A stretch of DNA of 64,000 bases, taken from positions 1 to 64,000 of the forward strand of contig NZ_JACJRE010000016.1 of NCBI RefSeq assembly GCF_014697075.1, read 5' to 3'. The stretch is from Tolypothrix sp. FACHB-123 (lineage in GTDB: Bacteria; Cyanobacteriota; Cyanobacteriia; Cyanobacteriales; Nostocaceae). Position numbers and translations under genes: made by a program. Below, piece by piece: positions 35,129 to 42,675 of this stretch; within the stretch, counting starts at the first letter, position 1, and each line of letters starts with the position of its first letter. Under the pieces are notes generated by a model that made no database searches, was not told the origin of the DNA, and saw nothing but the letters and a program-made list of their open reading frames with translations.

Positions 35129-37306
35129 ATGAACGGTGATCGCTGTACGAGAAATGCCTGTACTGGCATGATTGAAGATGGTTACTGTAATGTCTGTGGG
35201 TTGGCGGCGGTAAAATCTGCCTATGTCAGCCAGAAGCAAAGTGTAAATGTTACTGCGAGAAGTTCTCCGGTGACTACTGGTACGGGTTCTTCGCCGTTAA
35301 CTAACCGTTCTAAGGGTTCGCGGCGTACTAGTGGTACTTCTGCTCGCAGTAGTCGCAGACAATTAGGTGCTGGGTTAATCTCTGTTCCAGAATTACCTTC
35401 TACCGATCCAGAGAAGGCGCTTCTGCTTAACCCAATGGTGCCGGAGAATAAGCGTTTTTGTAGTAATTGCAATCACCAGTTGCGCCGGGAAAAGGGATTT
35501 TGTAGTAAGTGCGGACAGAAATATTCCTTTATTCCTAGTCTGAATCCTGGGGATTTGGTTGTCGGACAATATGAAGTTAAAGGTGCGATCGCTTATGGTG
35601 GTTTAGGCTGGATTTATTTAGGTTTCGATAAAACTCTTTCTCGCTATGTTGTCTTAAAAGGACTGCTAAACACGGAAGATGCAGCTAGTGCAGCCGTAGC
35701 GGTAGCGGAAAGACAATTCCTCGCAGCCGTAAAACACGCCAATATCGTGGGAATTTACAATTTTGTGAATCACGGTACTGAGGGTTTTATTGTCATGGAA
35801 TATGTTGGCGGTAAAACTCTCAAGGAAATTCGTAAAAGTCGGGGAACTTTACCTGTAGCGGAAGCGATCGCTTATATTCACCGGATTCTCAGTGCTTTTG
35901 CTTATTTACATTCTTTAGGCATGGTATATTGCGACTTCAAACCAGACAATATTATGGTTGAAGGCGGCGATGTGAAGCTAATTGACTTGGGTGGCGTGCG
36001 CCGGATTGAGGATTTAGATGGCGATATTTACGGTACAGTAGGTTATAGCGCCCCAGAAGCAGGTGAAGGGCCGACAGTTGTATCCGATTTATTTACTATT
36101 GGCAGAACTTTGGCAGTATTGCTGACTAATATTAAAGGCTTTAGTAAAGAACACCTGTATACATTACCCAGTCCCGAAGAAGAACCGTTATTTGCACAAC
36201 AAGAATCTCTGTATCGCTTCTTAATTAAAGCCACTGCGGAAAATCCTGACGATCGCTTTCAATCAGCCGATGAAATGGCGGATCAATTATTGGGTGTACT
36301 GCGGGAAGTTGTCGCCCTGGAAACAAATATTCCTCGTCCAGCTGCTAGCCATGTATTAGGGGGAGATATGCTAGCGCTGACTTACGGTGGTAGTTTGGAG
36401 CCAATTAAACCAGAATATGAACAATTACCGTTACCAATCCTAGATTCTAACGATCCTGGATTTAATGCAGTGCTAAATGCTAGCGCGATCGCCGATCCGA
36501 TGAAACGGGCGATGAGTTTAGATGAAGTCGTCAAGCAATTTCCTGATTCCCGCGAAGCATTACTGCGGTTAGCCAATAGTTTTATTGAGGGGTTTAATTT
36601 TGCCGAAGCAGAGGAAGCCTTAGCCAAACTCGAAGCTAAAGATCCTTGGGATTGGCGAATTTTTTGGTATCGGGGGCGGGCTTTAATGGCGCACAATCAA
36701 GCACAAGCCGCGCAAAAAGCTTTCGATCAAGTTTATTTTGACTTACCGGGAGAGTTAGCACCCAAATTGGCGCTAGGTTTAGCCGCAGAACAAGCGCAAA
36801 ATTATCAACTAGCGATTAAGATGTACGAGTTAGTCACCCGTACAGATCCCAGTTATGTAACAGCAGCCTTTGGTTTAGCCCGTTGTTTGTCTGCAACAGG
36901 CGATCGCCAAGGAGCAGTCGCCGCCTTAGAAAGAGTACCGCCTACTTCTAGTTTATTTACGCGATCGCGAGTCGAAATTGCCCGGACTTTAATTAACCGC
37001 GATCGCGATATTCCCAGTTTTCAAGAACTACAAACAGCTTCCTCTGCGATTGAAACCCTGACATTAGAAGGAATGGATCGCTATCGGCTAGTTAAGCAGG
37101 TTTTAGAAACAGCCTTAAATTTACTTACCTCACAGCAATTAAAAGCTGCTGCTGACATGAAGATTTTAGGACAACCCCTGCAAGAAAAACATCTGCGCCA
37201 AGGACTAGAAAAAGCCTTACGAGACATGGCACATTTAGCCACAGGTAAAGAGAAAATCCACTTAGTTGATGAAGCAAATCGCATACGCCCAAGGACGTTG
37301 ATTTAA
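35129..37306 (+). CDS. PknG-like Ser/Thr protein kinase (Cys motifs, kinase, TPR)
   Basis: The 725-residue protein has the layout of actinobacterial PknG. An N-terminal Cys motif (C6, C11, C20, C23) is followed by a disordered Ser/Thr-rich part, then a rubredoxin-like pair CSNC/CSKC (111-128). The kinase domain starts with GGLGWIYLGFD (157-167), Lys177 in VVLKGL, YCDFKPDN in place of HRD (Asp269) and DLGGV in place of DFG (Asp286). The C-terminal TPR region has segments strikingly like PknG (LPGELAPKLAL, TDPSYVTAAFGLARCLSATGDRQGAV, VPPTSS, ending RIRPRTLI). An AGGAGA site precedes the ATG. A PP2C gene follows after 81 bp. In actinobacteria PknG phosphorylates an FHA regulator of 2-oxoglutarate metabolism; here the role is inferred. 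Confidence 0.93.
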   Translation: MNGDRCTRNACTGMIEDGYCNVCGLAAVKSAYVSQKQSVNVTARSSPVTTGTGSSPLTNRSKGSRRTSGTSARSSRRQLGAGLISVPELPSTDPEKALLLNPMVPENKRFCSNCNHQLRREKGFCSKCGQKYSFIPSLNPGDLVVGQYEVKGAIAYGGLGWIYLGFDKTLSRYVVLKGLLNTEDAASAAVAVAERQFLAAVKHANIVGIYNFVNHGTEGFIVMEYVGGKTLKEIRKSRGTLPVAEAIAYIHRILSAFAYLHSLGMVYCDFKPDNIMVEGGDVKLIDLGGVRRIEDLDGDIYGTVGYSAPEAGEGPTVVSDLFTIGRTLAVLLTNIKGFSKEHLYTLPSPEEEPLFAQQESLYRFLIKATAENPDDRFQSADEMADQLLGVLREVVALETNIPRPAASHVLGGDMLALTYGGSLEPIKPEYEQLPLPILDSNDPGFNAVLNASAIADPMKRAMSLDEVVKQFPDSREALLRLANSFIEGFNFAEAEEALAKLEAKDPWDWRIFWYRGRALMAHNQAQAAQKAFDQVYFDLPGELAPKLALGLAAEQAQNYQLAIKMYELVTRTDPSYVTAAFGLARCLSATGDRQGAVAALERVPPTSSLFTRSRVEIARTLINRDRDIPSFQELQTASSAIETLTLEGMDRYRLVKQVLETALNLLTSQQLKAAADMKILGQPLQEKHLRQGLEKALRDMAHLATGKEKIHLVDEANRIRPRTLI

Positions 37307-37387
37307 GCACGGGGGACAGGCTTCTCTGCGAGAGGCTGCGCCAACGACTTCGCTCAGCCTTCGGGCGACAAGGAGGATAAATAAGAA
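37307..37387. repeat. Palindromic dispersed repeat between kinase and phosphatase genes
   Basis: CTTCTCTGCGAGAGGCTGCGCC and CGACTTCGCTCAGCCTTCGG pieces occur, related to the segments at 18468 and 38519. Confidence 0.55.
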
Positions 37388-38356
37388 ATGACAAATGCCC
37401 AATGCCCAAATTGTGGTACTTCAGTCCTAGTAGGGGACAAATTTTGTGAAGAATGCGGTACGCCTTTAACTGCTAATCAACCGCCAACAGCTATACAAGG
37501 CTGTGAAAAATGCGGTGCGGGAGTCGAAGCCATTGATACAGATGGTTACTGTAGCAATTGCGGGTTTCGCAGCGAAGCGAAAAAGAGCGATCGCATCGAA
37601 ATAATTATTAATTCACAGTTAGCGGGAGTGAGCGATCGCGGTTTGAGACATCACCGCAATGAAGATTTTTTGGCTCTACACCAGATTAATGACTCGCAGA
37701 TAAATATTATCGTGGTTTGCGATGGCGTTTCTAGTGCGGAACAACCAGACTTAGCCGCCCGTAATGCTGCTGAAACTGCGGCTTTAGAACTCGCTCATGT
37801 TTGGCAAACTGGAGAAAAACCAGAGTTAGCGATTAAATCCGCCTTTGCTGCGGCGCTCGATTCTGTATGTAATATTCCTTATGTATCTGGTGTAAACTCC
37901 GATCCACCATCAACTACTATTGTGGCTGCGATTGTGTATAACCGTACTGTTACTATTGGTTGGTTAGGTGACAGCCGCGCTTATTGGATTTCTGGTAAGG
38001 CTTCCCAACAATTAACTCAGGATGATTCCTGGTTATATGAGGTGGTAGCTGCTGGAGAAATGAGCGAAGCGGAAGCGAGAAAATCTCCTCAAGCTCATGC
38101 GATTACTCGTTGGCTAGGAGCAGATGCGGTGGCTGATGCTACACCTTCTATTGTGAATTTTACGATTCCTGAGTCGGGATATTTGCTTTTATGTAGTGAT
38201 GGATTATGGAATTATGCTCCTGAAGCTGAAGAATTACTTAACTTAGTGGAGCGATCGCCTGGGAAAGATGCGATTAGTGTCTCTCGGAGTTTGGTGGAGT
38301 TTGCGCGACAAGGTGGCGGACATGACAATATTACAGTTGCTGTTTTGGCGTTATAA
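37388..38356 (+). CDS. PP2C-type protein phosphatase with two N-terminal zinc ribbons
   Basis: The 322-residue protein has two zinc-ribbon-like Cys pairs (CPNC...CEEC at 6-23 and CEKC...CSNC at 38-58), then a PPM/PP2C domain. The metal-binding motifs are complete: RNED, VCDGVSS, GDSRAYW, CSDGLW and HDNITVAVL. It is soluble and would remove phosphate from Ser/Thr placed by the PknG-like kinase (inferred from adjacency). The first codons of the gene read ATGACAAATGCCCAATGCCC, which is also a copy of the spacer repeat; the CPNC ribbon follows directly. Confidence 0.93.
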   Translation: MTNAQCPNCGTSVLVGDKFCEECGTPLTANQPPTAIQGCEKCGAGVEAIDTDGYCSNCGFRSEAKKSDRIEIIINSQLAGVSDRGLRHHRNEDFLALHQINDSQINIIVVCDGVSSAEQPDLAARNAAETAALELAHVWQTGEKPELAIKSAFAAALDSVCNIPYVSGVNSDPPSTTIVAAIVYNRTVTIGWLGDSRAYWISGKASQQLTQDDSWLYEVVAAGEMSEAEARKSPQAHAITRWLGADAVADATPSIVNFTIPESGYLLLCSDGLWNYAPEAEELLNLVERSPGKDAISVSRSLVEFARQGGGHDNITVAVLAL

Positions 38357-38645
38357 GCTCAATGATTGGGGAATAAATCAGTTCGCAAAATCCGAAAATC
38401 TTAATTTATGGAACCGCCAAGACGCCAAGGACGCGGAGAGAAGAAGCTACTTAATTGTTAGAGTCATCGCGTTATTTCTGAGGTGTTTGAGGAACGAACC
38501 GCAAAGACGCGAAGTACGCGTTCGACGAAGTCGTTCCCGCAGGGTAGGAAGAGAATAGAAGAAAGAAAAGAAGAAATATTAAGAATGAGTTTACTCTTAC
38601 AAATTTTGGCGATAAACCACTAGCCCCTAGCCCCTAACCCCTAAT
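38357..38645. other. Repeat-rich spacer between PP2C and vWA genes
   Basis: Copies of the GCCAAGACGCCAAGGACGC/GCAAAGACGCGAAG repeat lie at about 38412-38440 and 38499-38520, followed by a GTTCGACGAAGTCGTTCCCG palindrome. The short in-frame ORF seen over it is repeat, not a gene. Confidence 0.65.
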
Positions 38646-39923
38646 ATGTCAAACCAATTCAAAGCGGAAGTTTTTCAAAACCAATATTTACACGAAGGTG
38701 CTAAAGAAGTTCATGCCATCATGACTGTCAGCGTGGAAAAGGGTGATGGTGTACCCGTTTCTACTAGTAATGACAGACTTTTTGGCATTATCTGTGATGT
38801 CTCTGGTTCAATGGGCGGCGGTAAAATTCACGCTGCTAAGGATGCGATGGTAAAAGTTGTGAGCTTGTTACCAGAGGATGCTTACTTTTTTATTGTCACG
38901 GGTTCTAGTAAAGCGAGTGTAGTTTTCCCTGTGTCTAAAGCTACACCTGAAAAGAAAGAAGAAGCGATCGCCGCAATTAAAAAAATCCTTGCTAATGGTG
39001 GCACGCTTATGTCTAAGTGGTTAACTGAAGCACTGACACAATTTAATAAGAAACCCGATGCTGTGCGCCAAGCTTTACTGCTCACTGATGGCATGAACGA
39101 TGATACTGATGAGCAAGCACTGAACAAAATTTTACAGCAATGTGAGGGTGTATTTCAGTGTGATTGCCGAGGTGTTGGTACTGATTGGCGAGTTGCTCAA
39201 CTCCAACAAATCGCTGGGAAACTCCTGGGAACGACTGATATTATTCCCGATGCGGCAATGATTGAAGCTGATTTTCAGGCAATTTTAGCAAAAGCCATGA
39301 GTAAGAATGTTAGTGATGTCACCATGCGTTTGTGGACGCCCCAAGGAGCTAAAGTACTATTTTGCAAACAGGTGAGTCCAGATATTGTTGATTTGACACA
39401 TCGTAGTAAAGCAGTTAAACCGCAGGTTTTGGAATACCCTACTGGTGCTTGGGGTAGGGATGAGTCCCGTGATTACCACTTTTGCATCGAAGTTAATCCC
39501 GGTAATGTGGGTGATGAAATGTTAGCTGGTCGCGCTAGCTTAGTTTATACCGTTAATGGTGTAGAAACAAAAGTAGCAGAAGCCCGGATTTTGGCTACTT
39601 GGACAGATGATGAAGCTAAATCTACCAAAATTAATAAGCGAGTTGCTCACTACACCGGACAAGCAGAACTAGCGCAATCAATTCAAGAAGGATTAGAAGC
39701 CCGTGCAAAGGGCAATATTGAAGTTGCTACCGCCAAATTAGGTAAAGCTGTGAAATTAGCTCATGAATCTGGGAATGAAGCCACAGCCAAATTGCTCAAA
39801 ACTGTTGTTGATGTGCAGGATGCGCCTACGGGTACAGTGCGGTTGAAGCGAGAAGTAGCGAAGGAAGATGCGATGGCATTAGAAACTCGTTCTACAAAAA
39901 CTACTCGCATTCCGAAATCTTAG
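38646..39923 (+). CDS. vWA domain protein
   Basis: The 425-residue cytoplasmic protein has a von Willebrand A domain (about 43-215) with a full MIDAS site: D51-V-S53-G-S55, Thr120 in GGTLMS and Asp148 in LLTDGMNDD. A beta-rich domain (about 220-320) and a helical part (about 330-395) follow, and the last 25 residues are a basic Thr/Ser tail (ETRSTKTTRIPKS). It would bind partners in a divalent-metal-dependent manner. It lies between the phosphatase and FHA genes; its Thr-rich tail may be a phosphosite for the kinase and a ligand for the FHA protein (inference). Confidence 0.92.
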   Translation: MSNQFKAEVFQNQYLHEGAKEVHAIMTVSVEKGDGVPVSTSNDRLFGIICDVSGSMGGGKIHAAKDAMVKVVSLLPEDAYFFIVTGSSKASVVFPVSKATPEKKEEAIAAIKKILANGGTLMSKWLTEALTQFNKKPDAVRQALLLTDGMNDDTDEQALNKILQQCEGVFQCDCRGVGTDWRVAQLQQIAGKLLGTTDIIPDAAMIEADFQAILAKAMSKNVSDVTMRLWTPQGAKVLFCKQVSPDIVDLTHRSKAVKPQVLEYPTGAWGRDESRDYHFCIEVNPGNVGDEMLAGRASLVYTVNGVETKVAEARILATWTDDEAKSTKINKRVAHYTGQAELAQSIQEGLEARAKGNIEVATAKLGKAVKLAHESGNEATAKLLKTVVDVQDAPTGTVRLKREVAKEDAMALETRSTKTTRIPKS

Positions 39924-40110
39924 CAACGCTTTGTATAAGAACGTAAATTTTTTAACGCAAAGGAACGCGGAGGTTAGCGCAAAGTTTCGCAGAGTATTTC
40001 CCCAGCCAATTCGCTATGAATTAATTAAATGGTGTACTTAGTGAGTGAAGAAAGGCAGAGGATAGGGGGGACAAGGGAGACAAATGACAAATGACAAATG
40101 ACCATTGACT
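39924..40110. repeat. Repeat-rich spacer before the FHA gene
   Basis: A GCAAAGGAACGCGGAGG repeat copy (39955-39995) is followed by tandem ACAAATG heptamers (40080-40100) that run up to the FHA start codon. Confidence 0.7.
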
Positions 40111-40797
40111 ATGCCTATATATAAATGTCCTAAAGGTCACGAATCCACAGAATCAGATTTTTGTTCGGAGTGTGGTGCCAAAATTCTGGGTATACCTGAA
40201 CCAAAAATAGCTAAAACAACAGTAAATATTGAAACCTGTCCTGCTTGTAGTGCGCCCCACGAAGTTGACAGTGGCGACTATTGCGAAATTTGTGGTTATA
40301 ACTTTGTTACTAAAGCGCATGGGGAATTAGCGATCGCTAAAATTCTTCAGGAACAAGAAAAGGTAACACAAAAACAAACATCTGTTTCATCACCTCAATC
40401 GCCTATTATCGGTTGGCAAATAGTAGTGACAATCGATCCATCTCTGCGTCATCTTGAAAGCCCAGAACCCCCAATAGAACAACCGCCGATAGTATTTTCT
40501 TTAGAAAAGGAAACTCACCTCATCGGTCGTAATAGTCAAGCTAGGGCTATTCACCCAGAAATTGCTCTAGATTTTGATGATGCAGTTTCTCACCGTCATG
40601 CTTTATTAAACCGTCAAGCAGATGGTAAATTCACCCTGCGCGATATTGGTTCTTCTAACGGTACACAATTCAAAGGTGTGGAGTTAAAGCCAATGGTAGA
40701 TATTCCTCTACAAGATGGCGATGAATTCACCTTAGGACATTGGACAAGAATTGCGATCAAAGCTATTCGAGGAATCGACGCGGAACTAGGGGGATGA
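40111..40797 (+). CDS. FHA domain protein with N-terminal zinc ribbons
   Basis: The 228-residue protein starts with two zinc-ribbon-like Cys sets (C6...CSEC 18-21; CPAC 43-46...CEIC 58-61) and ends with a forkhead-associated domain (about 125-215). The phospho-Thr-binding residues are in place: G139-R140, S160...H163 (VSHRHALL) and SSNGT (181-185). It would read phosphothreonine on partners. A KTTVN segment (35-39) between the ribbons is a possible phosphosite, in a position reminiscent of GarA/OdhI. The ATG at 40111 follows tandem ACAAATG repeats directly, with no clear Shine-Dalgarno. Confidence 0.92.
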   Translation: MPIYKCPKGHESTESDFCSECGAKILGIPEPKIAKTTVNIETCPACSAPHEVDSGDYCEICGYNFVTKAHGELAIAKILQEQEKVTQKQTSVSSPQSPIIGWQIVVTIDPSLRHLESPEPPIEQPPIVFSLEKETHLIGRNSQARAIHPEIALDFDDAVSHRHALLNRQADGKFTLRDIGSSNGTQFKGVELKPMVDIPLQDGDEFTLGHWTRIAIKAIRGIDAELGG

Positions 40798-40863
40798 GAG
40801 AGACAAGAGGAATGAGTAGGACAAGCGAAGGAGGACAAACTGGATTGTGGATTTATGATAGCT

Positions 40864-41220
40864 TTTGAGCCTTTGAGCCTGGAAGTTGAGCCTTTGAGCC
40901 TGAAAGTTGAGCCTTTGAGCTTGAAAGTTGAACCTTTGAACCTGAAAGTTGAACCTTTGAGCCTGGAAGTTGAGCCTTTGAACATGAACGTTGCACCTTT
41001 GAGCCTGGAAGTTGAGCCTTTGAACATGAACGTTGCACCTTTGAGCCTCGAAGTTGAGCCTTTGAACATGAACGTTGCACCTTTGAGCCTCGAAGTTGAG
41101 CCTTTGAACCTGGAAGTTGAGCCTTTGAGCCTGGAAGTTGCACCTTTGAGCTTGGAAGTTGAGCCTTTGATGTCGGAAGTTGCACCTTTGAGCCTGAAAG
41201 TTACACCTTTGATACTAAAA
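40864..41220. repeat. 21-bp tandem array, 17 units
   Basis: Seventeen contiguous 21-bp units follow GTTGAGCCTTTGAGCCTG plus three variable bases. Units 6-11 show a clear 42-bp alternation (GAGCCTTTGAACATGAAC then GCACCTTTGAGCCT). It fills the spacer between the FHA and four-TM genes. A + frame is open from an ATG at 40855 (MIAFEPLSLE...), as is one minus frame. Its leader and unit resemble the 34796-35047 array. Confidence 0.95.
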
Positions 41221-41272
41221 TTTCGAGCTTGACTCTTGACAACTAACAACTGACAACTGACCACTAACCAAT

Positions 41273-42652
41273 ATGAGTAAAATTATTGCAGTTTCAAATA
41301 AAGCAATTCGCGGACTGACGACACCGCAACTGCTCAACGGTGGTTTATATCTAACCTGGGTAACTAGTGTCTTACTACTAATTAGTATTATTAGCGGAGT
41401 TCAAGCGCAGAGACAGGCGATTAAAACTGTAGGACAAGATTCCACACCCAGTATCGTCACGGCGCAACGCCTAAAAGATGGACTGGCGGGAATGGATGCT
41501 AATGTTGTTAACGAATTGTTAGTACCAACAGGACAAAACCAAGATGCTGTTAAAGGTTACGAAGAGCGATATTTAAGAGTTACAGAAAGGCTGGTAGCTG
41601 CGGCTGAAAGTATCTCATTTGGAGAGATAGAACGCAAACCAATTGAAACTATGCATTTGGCGTTAGGTAACTATTTAGCTAAAATCCAGCAAGCAAGAGA
41701 CTCTCACGCTCGTGGGGATAATAATGCCATGCTGATTGCTTATCGCGCCGCTAGCGAAATCATGGATAAAACCCTTCTCCCCGCAGCCGATGAGTTAGAC
41801 AAGGTAAATCTGCAAGCTTTAGACGCTACTTACACTCAAAAAAAAGCTGCTACACAAAATTATATATTTTCTATTTTCTTAATTGGTTTAGCACTGATTA
41901 TTTTGCTGGGTTGGTTACAAATATTTCTCAGCAGACAGATGCGTCGTACTTTTAATCCAGCGCTTTTATTAGCAACTGCGATCGCACTTGGGTTTTTAAA
42001 TCACACAGCTGGTGCGTTGCTGGCTGCTTCCCAAAACCTGAGAGTGGCGACAGAAGATGCTTTTACTTCTATGCATACCTTACGCCAAGCTAGAGCGATC
42101 GCCTATATTGCCAATACTGCCAAAAGCCGTTATTTACTCGATCCGGCGTTAGCTAGCAACCATGAACAAGCTTTTTTGCAAAATATCGCCAAAATTGCCC
42201 AAGTACCACCAGGAAAGACTATTGAGTCAGTAGTAGAAGCTTATAAATCTGAGTATGCAAAAGTTGATGGGTTTACAGGTTACTTAGCTGATGAACTGAA
42301 AAATATTGTTTTTCCAGGTGAAAAAGCAGCCACATTAGCAAATCTCTCCAGCTTGGGAACCTACATGACAATAGATCGCCAAATTCGTCAGTTAGAAAAA
42401 AGCGGTAACCGTCAACAAGCGATCGCTTTATCCATAGGTAATAACCCAGGACAGTCAAGTTGGGCGTTTGAACAGTTGAGAATAACTAATCAAAAAGCTT
42501 TTGATATTAACCAAGCTGCTTTCGACAAAGCAATACAGCAAGGCTTTCGGAATCTCGCAGGTTTTGAGATCAAAGCTACAGTGGCGCTGAGTGCGATCGC
42601 GCTTTTAACATTATTTGGACTAACACCACGTCTCAAAGAATACTCTATTTAA
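41273..42652 (+). CDS. Four-TM membrane protein, GlnX-like
   Basis: The 459-residue protein has four predicted TM segments (about 23-43, 197-219, 229-252, 434-452) and two long helical extracytoplasmic domains (about 45-195 and 253-432) of the four-helix-bundle sensor type. Short cytoplasmic parts carry no kinase or HAMP domain. This topology and its place beside a PknG-like kinase match actinobacterial GlnX, the membrane partner that relays amino-acid availability from GlnH to PknG. No GlnH-type binding-protein gene is next to it here. GlnX identity is an inference from topology and context. Confidence 0.82.
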   Translation: MSKIIAVSNKAIRGLTTPQLLNGGLYLTWVTSVLLLISIISGVQAQRQAIKTVGQDSTPSIVTAQRLKDGLAGMDANVVNELLVPTGQNQDAVKGYEERYLRVTERLVAAAESISFGEIERKPIETMHLALGNYLAKIQQARDSHARGDNNAMLIAYRAASEIMDKTLLPAADELDKVNLQALDATYTQKKAATQNYIFSIFLIGLALIILLGWLQIFLSRQMRRTFNPALLLATAIALGFLNHTAGALLAASQNLRVATEDAFTSMHTLRQARAIAYIANTAKSRYLLDPALASNHEQAFLQNIAKIAQVPPGKTIESVVEAYKSEYAKVDGFTGYLADELKNIVFPGEKAATLANLSSLGTYMTIDRQIRQLEKSGNRQQAIALSIGNNPGQSSWAFEQLRITNQKAFDINQAAFDKAIQQGFRNLAGFEIKATVALSAIALLTLFGLTPRLKEYSI

Positions 42653-42675
42653 TCATGCCCAATGCCCAATGCCCA

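Noticed and set aside
38268-38558. Plus-strand frame of 96 codons after the PP2C gene
   Set aside because: The frame overlaps the PP2C 3' end and consists largely of translated GCAAAGACGCGAAG repeats.
40614-41264. Minus-strand frame of over 200 codons across the FHA gene end and the second array
   Set aside because: It is open mainly because the unit length is a multiple of three, and half of it is antisense to the FHA gene.
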